The position numbers and the translations under genes are program-made. A stretch of 64,000 bases of DNA, from positions 558,001 to 622,000 of the forward strand of contig NZ_JBGKAC010000001.1 in the NCBI RefSeq assembly GCF_041361465.1, written 5' to 3'. The notes beneath the pieces were generated by a model. That model was not told where the DNA came from. It searched no databases and was given only the letters and a program-made list of their open reading frames with translations. The stretch comes from Halobaculum sp. MBLA0143 (lineage in GTDB: Archaea > Halobacteriota > Halobacteria > Halobacteriales > Haloferacaceae). Shown here in pieces: positions 15,510 to 24,356 of the stretch. Numbering within the stretch: the stretch's first letter is position 1; each line of letters opens with the position of its first letter.

Positions 15510-15824
15510 TCAGTCCTCGAGGACGATCTCGATGTTCACGTCGTTCGGCACCTGAATCCGCATCAGCTGCCGGAGCGCCCGCTCGTCCGCGTCGATGTCG
15601 ATCAGCCGCTTGTGGACCCGCATCTCCCAGTGCTCCCAGGTCGCGGTCCCCTCACCGTCCGGGGACTTGCGAGCCGGGATCTCCAGCGTCTTCGTCGGCA
15701 ACGGGATCGGTCCCGACAGCGCGACGCCGGTCTTGTCCGCGATCTCGCGCACGTCGCCACAGATCTCGTCGAGGTCCTCCGGCGAGGTTCCGACCAGTCG
15801 GACGCGAGCCTGCTGTCCGGGCAT
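15510..15824 (-). CDS. rps10: 30S ribosomal protein S10 (uS10)
   Basis: This 104-residue protein is uS10 of the small-subunit head: [42 protein letters not shown] and the C-terminal [20 protein letters not shown] are all conserved. It starts directly after the stop of the EF-1alpha gene with no spacer, forming the tuf-rps10 pair that is usual in archaea. Confidence 0.98.
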   Translation of the reverse strand: MPGQQARVRLVGTSPEDLDEICGDVREIADKTGVALSGPIPLPTKTLEIPARKSPDGEGTATWEHWEMRVHKRLIDIDADERALRQLMRIQVPNDVNIEIVLED

Positions 15825-17090
15825 CTATCGCTCTTCGACGCCCAGGACCTGGCCGGCCGCGATGGTCTGACCCATGTCACGCACGGCGAAGCTGCCGAGC
15901 TCCGGAATCTCGCTTGCCGCCTCGATCGAGAGGGGCTTCTGCGGTCGCACGGTGACGACCGCCGCGTCGCCGGACTTGATGAAGTCCGGGTTCTTCTCCT
16001 CGACCTCGCCGCTGGACGGGTCGATCTTCTGGTCGAGCGACTCGATGGTACACGCCACCTGCGACGTGTGGGCGTGGAACACCGGCGTGTACCCCTCGGT
16101 GATGACCGACGGGTGCTGCATGACGACGACCTGCGCCTGGAACGTCTCGGCGACGGACGGCGGGTCGTCGGCCGGCCCACACACGTCGCCACGACGGATG
16201 TCGTCCTTGCCGACGCCACGGACGTTGAACCCGACGTTGTCGCCGGGGCCCGCGTAGTCGACCTCCTCGTGGTGCATCTCGATCGTCTTCACCTCGCCGC
16301 CGATGTCACTCGGCTGGAACGAGACGTTGTCGCCCGGGGTCATCTCGCCCGTCTCCAGGCGCCCGACCGGGACGGTCCCGATACCGGAGATGGTGTAGAC
16401 GTCCTGGATCGGCAGCCGAAGCGGGGCGTCCGTCGGCGGCTCCGACTCCGGCAGATTGTTCAGCGCCTCCAGCAGCGTCGGTCCGTCGAACCACGAGAGC
16501 TCGTCGGACTCCTCGGCGACGTTGTCGCCCTCGAACGCCGAGATCGGAATGAACGAGGCGTTGTCGCTGCTGAACTGGACCTGCTTCAGCAGGTCCTGGA
16601 CCTCGGACTTGACCTGCTCGAACTCCGTCTCGCCGTAGTCGACGAGGTCCATCTTGTTGACGCCGATGATGAGTTCGCCGATTCCCAGCGTGCGAGCGAG
16701 GAAGACGTGCTCGCGTGTCTGGGGCGCGACGCCGTCGTCGGCCGCAACGACGAGGACGGCGTTGTCCGCCTGGGAGGCGCCCGTGATCATGTTCTTCACG
16801 AAGTCACGGTGGCCCGGACAGTCGACGATGGTGAAGTAGTACTCGTCGGTGTCGAACTCCTGGTGGGCGATGTCGATGGTGACCCCGCGCTCACGCTCCT
16901 CTGCGAGGTTGTCCATGACGTAGGCGAACTCGAAGCCCCCCTTGCCCTTCTCCTCGGCTTCCTCTCGGTGCTGCTCGATGACGTGCTCGGGGACGCTCCC
17001 GGTCTCGAAGAGGAGCCGGCCCACGAGCGTCGACTTCCCGTGGTCGACGTGGCCGATGATGGCCAGGTTCTGGTGTGGTTTGTCGCTCAT
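15825..17090 (-). CDS. tuf: Translation elongation factor EF-1 alpha
   Basis: This 421-residue GTPase brings aminoacyl-tRNA to the ribosome. GTP-binding motifs are in place: G1 GHVDHGKS (residues 14-21), switch [10 protein letters not shown], and NKMD. Archaeal marks such as [14 protein letters not shown] are present, and domains II and III ([33 protein letters not shown]) are complete. The start [19 protein letters not shown] is typical; the longer frame upstream is not. A TATA-like GGTTTTACC at 17141-17149 (minus) would give a leader of roughly 25-30 bases. Confidence 0.98.
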   Translation of the reverse strand: MSDKPHQNLAIIGHVDHGKSTLVGRLLFETGSVPEHVIEQHREEAEEKGKGGFEFAYVMDNLAEERERGVTIDIAHQEFDTDEYYFTIVDCPGHRDFVKNMITGASQADNAVLVVAADDGVAPQTREHVFLARTLGIGELIIGVNKMDLVDYGETEFEQVKSEVQDLLKQVQFSSDNASFIPISAFEGDNVAEESDELSWFDGPTLLEALNNLPESEPPTDAPLRLPIQDVYTISGIGTVPVGRLETGEMTPGDNVSFQPSDIGGEVKTIEMHHEEVDYAGPGDNVGFNVRGVGKDDIRRGDVCGPADDPPSVAETFQAQVVVMQHPSVITEGYTPVFHAHTSQVACTIESLDQKIDPSSGEVEEKNPDFIKSGDAAVVTVRPQKPLSIEAASEIPELGSFAVRDMGQTIAAGQVLGVEER

Positions 17091-17140
17091 TTGTGGATCA
17101 CGCGCGAAGGCGCTCTGTACTGTCACGTTCGTTCGATCCG

Positions 17141-17149
17141 GGTAAAACC
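17141..17149 (-). promoter_or_regulatory. TATA-like box for tuf-rps10
   Basis: The minus-strand GGTTTTACC is 51-59 bases before the tuf ATG. The region from 17091 to 17254 holds no gene. Confidence 0.4.
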
Positions 17150-17254
17150 ATTTCGATACGTCACACAGGCCGTCTGCCCGCCGTCCTGCGATTATCGCGT
17201 GTGGACTACTCCCGTGTGCTCCGTTCGCACGACGACCCTCCCGTCTGCGGGTTC

Positions 17255-17923
17255 TCACTCCTCGGGCTGTTGACCGTACGTCTCGAACCGGTCGCGGGCG
17301 TCCGCGAGGTCCGTCGCCGACAGGGTCGTCGGCTCGCCGACGCTCCGGGCACGGAGGTACGCGCCCGCCGACGACTCTACGTGAACGGTGTTCTCGACGG
17401 CGTCTTCGAGGTCGTCGCCACAGACGACGAGCCCGTGGTTGGCCAGGATCACCGCGTCCGCGTCCGCGGCCGCCATCGCGCCGACGGCGTTGGCCGCCAG
17501 CTCCGCCGTCCCGAACGGCGCGTAGTCCGCCACCGGCACCTCGCCGCCGACGGCCACGAGCATGTAGTGGATCGGCGGCAACGGCTCGCCGAGGATCGAC
17601 AGTGTCGTCGCGGCGGGTGCGTGGGCGTGGACAATTGCTCCCACCTCTCGCTCCCGGTAGATCCCGGTGTGCATCGGCACCTCGCTAGAGGGCGCCATCT
17701 CGCCGTCGGTCCACTCCCCGTCCAGACTGACCACCGGCACGTCCGCCGGCTCGAACCCGTCGTAGGCGACGCCGGTCGGGGTGACGGCGACCCGGTCGCC
17801 GACCCGGACGCTGAGGTTGCCGCTGCGGCCGGGCGTCAGTTCCGCCAGCCGTGGGGCGTACGTCACGACCGCCTCGCGGGCGGCCGCGACGCTCTCGGCG
17901 CCGCTCGTCGGGTCGTCGCTCAC
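17255..17923 (-). CDS. Class II aldolase/adducin family protein (fuculose-phosphate-aldolase type)
   Basis: This 222-residue enzyme has the class II aldolase fold. [24 protein letters not shown] binds the substrate phosphate, the acidic residue is in [13 protein letters not shown], and the zinc histidines lie in [16 protein letters not shown] and [11 protein letters not shown]. Members split fuculose-1-phosphate, ribulose-phosphates or deoxy-sugar phosphates into dihydroxyacetone phosphate and an aldehyde; the substrate is unknown. Its start overlaps the stop of the upstream HAD phosphatase gene by four bases, suggesting that the two act in one sugar-phosphate pathway. Confidence 0.85.
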   Translation of the reverse strand: MSDDPTSGAESVAAAREAVVTYAPRLAELTPGRSGNLSVRVGDRVAVTPTGVAYDGFEPADVPVVSLDGEWTDGEMAPSSEVPMHTGIYREREVGAIVHAHAPAATTLSILGEPLPPIHYMLVAVGGEVPVADYAPFGTAELAANAVGAMAAADADAVILANHGLVVCGDDLEDAVENTVHVESSAGAYLRARSVGEPTTLSATDLADARDRFETYGQQPEE

Positions 17924-18645
17924 GCCACCACCTCCCGGACGGCGGCGAAGGAGTCGACGTAGTGGTCCGGGTGCTGGGTCTCCGGCAGCGTCTCGTCGAC
18001 GGCGTCCCCGTCGCCGTGTGCGTGTGCGTGGTCGAACAGTACGGTGTCGATCCCGAGGGCGTTGGCCCCGGCGACGTCTGCTGCCGGGTTGTCGCCGACG
18101 ACGACCGCGTCGCCGACTCGACAGTCCACTCGGGCCAACGGGAGAGTGAACATCGCCGAGCCGGGCTTGTCCCGGCCGACCTCCTCGGAGGTGACGAGCG
18201 CGTCTACGGCGTCGCCGACCCCCAGCGCCGACAGCTTCCGCAGCTGTGTCCGAGTCTGGAGGTTGGTCGTGACGGCGACGGCCGTGCCGGCCGACGCCAG
18301 CGCCGACAGCGTCGGCCGCAGTTCGGCGAACGGCGCCATCGTCTCACAGAACTCGTCCCAGTACGCCTCGCCGAGGGCGTGGGCGTCGCCCGGCCGCGGC
18401 TCGCCCGTGTACTCCTCCAACCCACGCTTGAAGTAGGCGAACCGATCGTGGCTCGCGGCGCCGGCCGGCACCTCCCGTTTCGCCTCCCGACGGCCCGTCT
18501 CGTAGACGGTCTCGAACGTCTCGCGGTCGAACTCGTAGCCGAGCGTCCGGGCTCGCTCGAACGCCGCCGTCCGCCCGGCTGTCGCGGCCGGCTCGTACGG
18601 GTAGAGAGTGTCGTCGAGATCGAACAACACTGCCTCGTAACGCAT
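17920..18645 (-). CDS. HAD-superfamily hydrolase
   Basis: This 241-residue protein shows the HAD motifs: DLDDTLYPY (motif I, with Asp nucleophile near residue 9), [10 protein letters not shown] (motif II), and [10 protein letters not shown] with [22 protein letters not shown] (motifs III and IV). The cap is a helical insert typical of the subfamily that includes phosphoglycolate phosphatases and haloacid dehalogenases. Start [12 protein letters not shown] was chosen over a longer basic leader. The overlap with the aldolase gene implies co-translation. Confidence 0.85.
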   Translation of the reverse strand: MRYEAVLFDLDDTLYPYEPAATAGRTAAFERARTLGYEFDRETFETVYETGRREAKREVPAGAASHDRFAYFKRGLEEYTGEPRPGDAHALGEAYWDEFCETMAPFAELRPTLSALASAGTAVAVTTNLQTRTQLRKLSALGVGDAVDALVTSEEVGRDKPGSAMFTLPLARVDCRVGDAVVVGDNPAADVAGANALGIDTVLFDHAHAHGDGDAVDETLPETQHPDHYVDSFAAVREVVA

Positions 18646-18737
18646 GTGTCTCCGGTGTCTCGGGAGGCTCAAACCTCTGTCGCCACCGTCCGGTGAAAGC
18701 GGGAGAACTACGTGCCGGCGGCCCGTGACACGACACG

Positions 18738-18983
18738 ATGGCGGGACCCGACGATCCGATCACGGAGGTCGACGAGGAACTGTTAGACGAAGAGGCGTCC
18801 GACGACTCCTCGTCGGACGACTCGATCCCGGACGAACTCCTCCTGTTCGCAATCACGGGGGTGATGGCCGTCGCCACTGCGGGGGTGTTCCTCACCGTCG
18901 ACATCCCGAACGGGTCGGCGGTGATGCCCGTGACTATCGGACTCGGGACGGCGGCGCTCGGCGTCCGGGCACGTCTCCGCTGA
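18738..18983 (+). CDS. Small membrane protein, acidic N-terminus and two helices
   Basis: This 81-residue hypothetical protein has a very acidic first 33 residues (MAGPDDPITEVDEELLDEE and following Ser/Asp run), then two hydrophobic segments, LLLFAITGVMAVATAGVFLTV and VMPVTIGLGTAALGVRA. No family was recognised. Such acidic-head, two-helix proteins are common orphans in haloarchaeal genomes. It is transcribed away from the HAD gene and converges on the DUF5781 gene. Confidence 0.65.
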   Translation: MAGPDDPITEVDEELLDEEASDDSSSDDSIPDELLLFAITGVMAVATAGVFLTVDIPNGSAVMPVTIGLGTAALGVRARLR

Positions 18984-19010
18984 CCACGCACCGACCGAAC
19001 CGGGGTCTCG

Positions 19011-19784
19011 TCAGTCCGCCGCCGGCTCTCCCGGCCCCGCCGCCGCCGACTCCGCCGCGTACGCTCGTGTCACGTCGACGAGCTCCTTCCGGTAGTCCGA
19101 CTCGCTCGGCTCCGCCGCCAGCGACGCGAACCGCTCGCGGAACAGGTCCAAGTCCACGCCGGGCGCTTCGCCCGCCAGCGCGTCGGCGAGCTCGTAGATC
19201 CGGTGGTCGTCGTCGGCGAGGTCGTGTCGCTCCACCATCGCCAGCGCGAACGCGGCGTTCACGACGGAGATGTCCGGGTCCGTCTCCGCCGTGTCGGCGT
19301 CCGTCCCGTGGGACGGGGTGTAGCCGGAGCGGTCGGCCAACGCAGTCGCCAGCTGTGACTCGAAGAAGGTGACGAGCTTCGACGCCGGCGCGACCGAGAG
19401 CGTGATGTCGTCGGCGTAGATGTCCTTCATGTGGTTGGCGATCTGGTAGCAGTGGGTCACCTTCCGGCGCTCGACGGACTGGCCGGCCAACGCGAGGAAC
19501 AACGCCTCGTCCGTCGACTGGGTGTGTGACGGGTGGTCGTTCTCGTACCGGACCATGTGAGCGAACTCGTGGAGAGCGAGCTCGCGGGCCATCGCGCTCG
19601 TCGCCGCTTTCCGGGAGATCTTCAGGACGTGTCGGTCGTCGTAGTGGGCCGCCAGCGTCCGTTCGTCCGGGTGCTCCCTGATCTCTACGTCGACCGGGAG
19701 CGCCAGGTCGTGTTCCGTCTCCAGCAGGCTGGCGGCGCCGAGAAAGGGGTCGGTCGGGCCGGTCCCGCGCACTCGGATGTCCAT
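19011..19784 (-). CDS. Putative zinc metallopeptidase, DUF5781-like
   Basis: This 257-residue haloarchaeal protein contains HEFAH (in ELALHEFAHMVRYENDHPS), a complete HExxH zincin motif, with downstream acidic residues in STDEALFLALAG that could supply the third ligand. A structured N-terminal part (MDIRVRGTGPTDPFLGAASL) and a C-terminal helical part (YRKELVDVTRAYAAES) flank it. I recall the family as DUF5781, of unknown function, commonly next to the EF-2 gene as here. Catalytic activity is inferred from the motif only. Confidence 0.7.
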   Translation of the reverse strand: MDIRVRGTGPTDPFLGAASLLETEHDLALPVDVEIREHPDERTLAAHYDDRHVLKISRKAATSAMARELALHEFAHMVRYENDHPSHTQSTDEALFLALAGQSVERRKVTHCYQIANHMKDIYADDITLSVAPASKLVTFFESQLATALADRSGYTPSHGTDADTAETDPDISVVNAAFALAMVERHDLADDDHRIYELADALAGEAPGVDLDLFRERFASLAAEPSESDYRKELVDVTRAYAAESAAAGPGEPAAD

Positions 19785-19949
19785 GCGTACAGTTCACAGG
19801 GTGTCCGGCGGTTTGACTCTTGTGTCGGGGGTGGCGTGGCACCGTGGCTCACGGAATTTCGTCGCACAGAGACACGAACGGCCGAGACGACCCGTCTCCG
19901 GCACCGGAAAGCACTACCCTTTTGACGGGGCGTCCAGTACCGGACGCCA

Positions 19950-22133
19950 ATGGGCCGACGAAAGAAGATCGTACAGGAGTGCGAGACGCTGATGGACAAG
20001 CCGGACCAGATCCGGAACATCGCCATCGCGGCGCACGTCGATCACGGGAAGACGACACTGACGGACAACCTCCTCGCTGGGGCCGGGATGATCGCCGACG
20101 AGGGCGAGGCCACCAAGCTGATGATGGACACCGAGGAGGACGAACAGGAACGCGGAATCACCATCGACGCGGCGAACGTGTCGATGACACACGAGTACGA
20201 GGAGACGAACCACCTCGTCAACCTCATCGACACGCCGGGCCACGTCGACTTCGGCGGTGACGTGACCCGCGCGATGCGAGCGGTCGACGGGGCGCTCGTC
20301 GTCGTCGACGCCGTCGAGGGAGCGATGCCGCAGACAGAGACGGTGCTCCGGCAGTCCCTGCGAGAGGGTGTGAAGCCGGCACTGTTCATCAACAAGGTCG
20401 ACCGCCTCATCAACGAGCTCCAGGAGGGGCCCCAGGAGATGCAACAGCGCCTCCAGGAAGTGATCAGCGACGTGAACGAGCTGATCCGGGGAATGACCGA
20501 GGAGGAAGACTACGACTGGACCGTCTCCGTCGAGGAGGGGACAGTCGCGTTCGGCTCCGCGCTGTACAAGTGGGGTGTGTCGCTCCCGTCGATGGAGCGG
20601 ACCGGCATCTCCTTCGGCGAAGTGATGGAGATGGAACGGGACGACGACCGGCAGGGGCTCCACGAGCGGACCCCGTTGTCGGACGTGGTGTTGGACATGG
20701 TCGTCGAGCACTTCCCGGACCCGTTGGACGCCCAGCCGCGTCGTATCCCGCGTATCTGGCGGGGTGACGACACGCTGGACGTCTCCGAGAGCATGCAGCA
20801 GGTGGACCGTGACGGCGACACCGTCCTGATGGTGACGGACATCGAGATGGACCCCCACGCCGGTGAGGTCGCCATCGGCCGCGTGTTCTCCGGCACGGTG
20901 AAGAAGGGCGACGAGCTGTACGTCTCCGGCACGGCCGGCAAGAGCAGACTCCAGTCCGTCGGGATCTACATGGGCGGCGAGCGCGAGGAGCTCGATCGAG
21001 GCGTTCCGGCGGGCAACATCGCGGCCGTCACCGGGCTCGCGGACGCCATCGCCGGCTCCACCGTCTCCGACACGGAGATGACGCCGTTCGAGTCGATCGA
21101 GCACATCTCCGAGCCGGTGATCACGAAGAGCGTGGAGGCGACGAACATGGACGACCTGCCGAAGCTCATCGAGACGCTCCAACAGGTCGCCAAGGAGGAC
21201 CCGACGATCCGGGTGGAGATCAACGAGGACACCGGCGAACACCTCATCTCCGGGCAGGGTGAGCTCCACTTGGAGGTCATCACCCAACGGATCCGCGACA
21301 ACCAGGGTATCCCGGTCCACACCGGTGAGCCGATCGTCGTGTTCCGGGAGTCGCCACAGGGCGAGAGCGACGAGGTGGAGGGGATCTCCCCGAACCGTCA
21401 CAACCGGTTCTACATCTCCGTCGAGCCGCTCGGTCAGGACGTCGTCGAGACGATCCAGCTGGGCGAGGCGACGATGGACATGCCCGAACTGGAACGCCGC
21501 GAGGCGCTCCAGGAGGCCGGCATGGACAAGGAGACCTCCCAGAACGTCGAGCACATCCACGGCACCAACGTGTTCATCGACGACACGAAGGGGATCCAGC
21601 ACCTCAACGAGACGATGGAGCTCGTCGTCGAGGGGCTGGAGGAGGCGTTGAACGACGGGCCGCTGGCGAACGAACCGGTCCAGGGTTCGCTCGTCCGGCT
21701 CCACGACGCCCGGCTCCACGAGGACACGATCCACCGCGGTCCGGCGCAGGTGATCCCGGCCACCCGAGAGGCCGTCCACCGCGCGCTGATCGACGCGGAG
21801 ATCATGATGCTGGAGCCGATCCAGGACGTGCGGATCGACGTGCCCAACGCCTACATGGGCGACGCCTCCGGCGAGATCCAGGGCCGCCGTGGCCGTGTCG
21901 ACGACATGTACCAGGAGGGTGACCTGATGGTGATTGAGGGAATCGCCCCCGTCGAGGAGATGATCGGCTTCTCCTCGGACATCCGGTCTGCGACGGAGGG
22001 GCGCGCCTCCTGGAACACGGAGAACGCCGGCTTCCGCGTGATGTCCGACACGCTCCAGCGCGACCAGATCATGGACATCCGCGAGCGCAAGGGGATGAAG
22101 CAGGAGCTGCCCGAGAGCATCGACTACTTCTAA
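19950..22133 (+). CDS. fusA: Translation elongation factor EF-2
   Basis: This 727-residue GTPase translocates the ribosome. It has [14 protein letters not shown] (G1), [13 protein letters not shown] (switch I), [12 protein letters not shown] (switch II) and INKVDRLI (G4), all five EF-2 domains, and the diphthamide loop [15 protein letters not shown] with the modified histidine at about residue 595. Length and start [26 protein letters not shown] are those of the archaeal family. It is monocistronic; the A/T-richest patch upstream is around 19915-19923 (CCCTTTTGA). Confidence 0.98.
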   Translation: MGRRKKIVQECETLMDKPDQIRNIAIAAHVDHGKTTLTDNLLAGAGMIADEGEATKLMMDTEEDEQERGITIDAANVSMTHEYEETNHLVNLIDTPGHVDFGGDVTRAMRAVDGALVVVDAVEGAMPQTETVLRQSLREGVKPALFINKVDRLINELQEGPQEMQQRLQEVISDVNELIRGMTEEEDYDWTVSVEEGTVAFGSALYKWGVSLPSMERTGISFGEVMEMERDDDRQGLHERTPLSDVVLDMVVEHFPDPLDAQPRRIPRIWRGDDTLDVSESMQQVDRDGDTVLMVTDIEMDPHAGEVAIGRVFSGTVKKGDELYVSGTAGKSRLQSVGIYMGGEREELDRGVPAGNIAAVTGLADAIAGSTVSDTEMTPFESIEHISEPVITKSVEATNMDDLPKLIETLQQVAKEDPTIRVEINEDTGEHLISGQGELHLEVITQRIRDNQGIPVHTGEPIVVFRESPQGESDEVEGISPNRHNRFYISVEPLGQDVVETIQLGEATMDMPELERREALQEAGMDKETSQNVEHIHGTNVFIDDTKGIQHLNETMELVVEGLEEALNDGPLANEPVQGSLVRLHDARLHEDTIHRGPAQVIPATREAVHRALIDAEIMMLEPIQDVRIDVPNAYMGDASGEIQGRRGRVDDMYQEGDLMVIEGIAPVEEMIGFSSDIRSATEGRASWNTENAGFRVMSDTLQRDQIMDIRERKGMKQELPESIDYF

Positions 22134-22167
22134 CGCTCTGCGGGCTTCTTCGGGCGTCTTTCTGGTG

Positions 22168-22176
22168 GATTTTAGG
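22168..22176 (+). promoter_or_regulatory. TATA-like box for the DUF6338 gene
   Basis: The GGATTTTAG patch lies 24-32 bases before the ATG at 22200 and supports that start over a GTG at 22182. Confidence 0.45.
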
Positions 22177-22199
22177 CAAGAGTGACGACGTTCCACAGG

Positions 22200-22994
22200 A
22201 TGGCGAATCCAGGGACGCTCCCCGTCACGTTGGTGACGATCCTGTTGTTGGTCGCGCCCGGCTACCTGGCGATTCGGGTGTTCCTCCGCGTCGCCGAGCG
22301 CAACGACACGCTCGACCGAACTGCGAAGATCGTCTGGAGTTCGGCCGCGAGTCTCGGCTCGCTGTTGCTGTTGTACCTCGCATCCCCGGTCTACTTCGAC
22401 CGTGTGACCGACTTCGGGAAGGCGCTGACAGAGTCCGGCGTAGTCACAGGAGAGACGCTGTTCGGCTCGTCACTCTCGACGGGCGTTCTCCTGTACGGCA
22501 GCCACCTGCTCGTGTTGTTCGTCCTAACCGGGCCGTTGGGCCTCGCGGACAGACAGCGAGGTGACGACGACCGCGACAGACGCGAGCCGTGGCGGTACGC
22601 CTTCGACGACGCTGGTGGCGGACAGATAGAGGTGTTCTTGGAGAACGGTCCCCACATCCGTGGTGAGTTCGATCCCTCCGCGTGGGACTCCTCGCGGAAG
22701 GACCTGTACCTGAGAGATCCGAAGAGTCTGTCCGACGGCAAGCCGGTGCCGCTCGAACAGAGTATGCTTATCAGATCGGAGTGGATCACTGGCGTCGTGT
22801 TCCCCGAAGACGATCCAAACGGTGGACTGATGGAAAACGAAAAACTGTCCGAACAGCAAATGCAGATTCTCGACAATTATCTCGGCAGTTTGGAGTTGGT
22901 CGGAACAAATTCATTCACGACACGTAAATCTGAAATAAATGACGGCCTGAACAACGACAGCACCGAAGACACAGACGGAGATGAGAGTTCGTAG
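22200..22994 (+). CDS. DUF6338-like membrane protein
   Basis: This 264-residue protein has three N-terminal membrane helices (VTLVTILLLVAPGYLAI, ASLGSLLLLYLASPVYF, LYGSHLLVLFVLTGPLGL) and a cytoplasmic domain with IEVFLENGPHIRGEFDP and RKDLYLRDPKSL, the arrangement of the DUF6338 family. The function is unknown; such genes are often accessory. The last third of the gene is markedly richer in A and T than its neighbours (22800-22960), which suggests recent acquisition. It ends 12 bases from the convergent SocA-like gene. Confidence 0.65.
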   Translation: MANPGTLPVTLVTILLLVAPGYLAIRVFLRVAERNDTLDRTAKIVWSSAASLGSLLLLYLASPVYFDRVTDFGKALTESGVVTGETLFGSSLSTGVLLYGSHLLVLFVLTGPLGLADRQRGDDDRDRREPWRYAFDDAGGGQIEVFLENGPHIRGEFDPSAWDSSRKDLYLRDPKSLSDGKPVPLEQSMLIRSEWITGVVFPEDDPNGGLMENEKLSEQQMQILDNYLGSLELVGTNSFTTRKSEINDGLNNDSTEDTDGDESS

Positions 22995-23006
22995 CTGGAG
23001 TAACGG

Positions 23007-23459
23007 CTACGCCCCCTCAGCAGAGTTCAGTCCACTCTCTGTGGTGTACTGCGGATACGTCTTGTACACCTGCCGCAGAACCCTGTCGATCGTCTTGTCG
23101 CCTAGGTCCCGTTTGAGTTCCTCTACAGAGCCGAGTACACGCTCTAAGCCCTCTTGTTCGCGGAGCAGTGCCTCGACGAGTTTTGCCCCCTCGTCTGTGA
23201 GTGAGTAGACGAGAATCTCGCTGCCGCCGGGGACCTGTTCCTCACGCTTCTCCACGAATCCTTTCTGTTCCAGCGCGTTCACAGTACCCGCCAGACTCTC
23301 CGAGAACGGCCCGTATCTGTCAGGCTCGAACTCGTGGAGTTCCTCGACACCGTACTCCTCCTGTGCGAGAAAGGCCAGCTTCTGGAGCTTGGTCGCACCG
23401 CGGATCTCGCTGCGGCCGTCGGCGTACAGCAGCGCGAGCGGGAGCAGCACGTCGGTCAC
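23007..23459 (-). CDS. Panacea/SocA-like (DUF4065-related) protein
   Basis: This 150-residue protein contains ATKLQKLAFLAQEEYG and FEPDRYGPFSESLAGTVNALEQKGFV, which match the pattern K-L-Q-K-L ... Y-G-P-F/V ... L of the Panacea/SocA antitoxin-like domain. A winged-helix-like element follows (ILVYSLTDEGAKLVEALLREQ), then a coiled helix ending DKTIDRVLRQVYKTYPQYT. Proteins of this kind serve as antitoxins, adaptors or regulators. No toxin gene is in the same transcript; the nearest candidate partner is the convergent DUF6338 gene. A GTG start with a GAGGTGG ribosome-binding site about 10 bases upstream was used. Confidence 0.55.
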   Translation of the reverse strand: MTDVLLPLALLYADGRSEIRGATKLQKLAFLAQEEYGVEELHEFEPDRYGPFSESLAGTVNALEQKGFVEKREEQVPGGSEILVYSLTDEGAKLVEALLREQEGLERVLGSVEELKRDLGDKTIDRVLRQVYKTYPQYTTESGLNSAEGA

Positions 23460-23561
23460 AGTCGCCCCACCTCGCAGATCATACTCGACAATCCATCGGC
23501 TCTGAAGCTAAAGCCTGCGGCTCGCTCCCTCCGACCGGTAACGTTCGCCAACGGCAGGCAG

Positions 23562-23568
23562 TTTATAC
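23562..23568 (+). promoter_or_regulatory. TATA box of the leader-ACT-hom operon
   Basis: TTTATAC in GC-rich surroundings lies 24-30 bases before the ATG at 23592. This is the best TATA box for the operon and predicts transcription starting at or next to that ATG. Confidence 0.6.
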
Positions 23569-23591
23569 GGTGGGGGCGTCGAAAGGGTAGT

Positions 23592-23777
23592 ATGCGCCAG
23601 TGTGACTCCCACCGACGGCGCGACGTGCGCGAACTGTTCCGACTCGCCGGCTCCCGGACGGGAATCGGTATCGGAACACGCACAATTCCGGGAGTCACGA
23701 CACTCCCCCCACACGGCCGCGACGACGACGCGAACGCGACCGTGCCCGACACGCGGGGGTATCGACGTGCAGTCTGA
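23592..23777 (+). CDS. Candidate 61-codon leader ORF before the ACT-hom operon
   Basis: This frame starts at an ATG placed exactly where the TATA box predicts a leaderless start and runs for 61 codons. It overlaps the GTG of the ACT gene by 11 bases. The middle of the peptide is GSRTGIGIGTRTIPGVTTLP, containing four Thr and three Ile, the end products of the pathway that homoserine dehydrogenase feeds. The remainder is Arg/Asp-rich and resembles no family. It may be a regulatory leader, a small protein, or a chance frame; the alternative is that the ACT gene starts at GTG 23602 in another frame. Confidence 0.35.
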   Translation: MRQCDSHRRRDVRELFRLAGSRTGIGIGTRTIPGVTTLPPHGRDDDANATVPDTRGYRRAV

Positions 23778-24354
23778 CACCGTCGGCGACGCCACAGACG
23801 GGGACCCGAGCGACGACCTGGAGACGGACGGCGGCCGCGGGGACCCGCAGGTCCACACGGTCCAGCTGGAGCTCCCGGACGAGCCCGGGCAGTTGTTGGC
23901 GGCCCTCCAGCCGATCGCGGACAACGGCGGTAACCTGATGTCGGTCGTCCACGAGCGGGGCGAGCGAACGCCACGCGGCCGCATTCCCGTGGAGATCGAT
24001 CTCGAGTGCCCGCCGGCGCGGTTCGACGGCGTCCTGGCGGGGCTGCGTGACGCGGGCGTGACCGTCGTCACTGCGGACGCGGAGGCGTACGCCGACGAGG
24101 TGACGGTCGTACTCGTCGGTCACCTCGTCGACACGGGGCTGTCGGGGACGCTCCAGGACGTGCGTGACGACGCCGAAGTGACGGTCGCGGACGTGGCGTT
24201 GTCGGCGCCGGACGCGGACGCCCGCGAGGAGCCGTCTGCGGCACGGCTCCACCTCCGGACCCGCGAGGGGTGTACGGAACGGGCCTTGGAGGCGGTTCGG
24301 GCGGTGGCAGCGGAGAAGGACCTGACCGTGATCGAGCCGCTGGGGGGTGTCTGA
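23767..24354 (+). CDS. ACT-domain amino-acid-binding regulatory protein
   Basis: This 195-residue protein carries an ACT domain: HTVQLELPDEPGQLLAALQPIADNGGNLMSVVHER has the Gly-rich ligand loop, followed by a second ACT-like half with VVLVGHLVDTGLSGTLQDV. ACT domains bind amino acids and confer feedback control. It lies two bases before homoserine dehydrogenase, whose own C-terminal ACT domain is absent, so this protein probably acts as its separate allosteric subunit. The start is uncertain: GTG 23767 was used because earlier residues in the same frame (CANCSDSPAPGR) look unlike the family. Confidence 0.75.
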   Translation: MQSDTVGDATDGDPSDDLETDGGRGDPQVHTVQLELPDEPGQLLAALQPIADNGGNLMSVVHERGERTPRGRIPVEIDLECPPARFDGVLAGLRDAGVTVVTADAEAYADEVTVVLVGHLVDTGLSGTLQDVRDDAEVTVADVALSAPDADAREEPSAARLHLRTREGCTERALEAVRAVAAEKDLTVIEPLGGV

Positions 24355-24356
24355 CC

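Noticed and set aside
19914-22196. Long minus-strand open frame opposite the EF-2 gene
   Set aside because: Long antisense frames are expected in GC-rich coding DNA. Its product is His/Arg/Leu-rich and not acidic, while the plus-strand frame is a complete EF-2.
23602-23766. N-terminal extension of the ACT protein starting at GTG 23602
   Set aside because: The segment is rich in Thr, Arg and Pro with little acidic content and does not fit the domain. The TATA box places the start at ATG 23592 in another frame. It remains a weak alternative.
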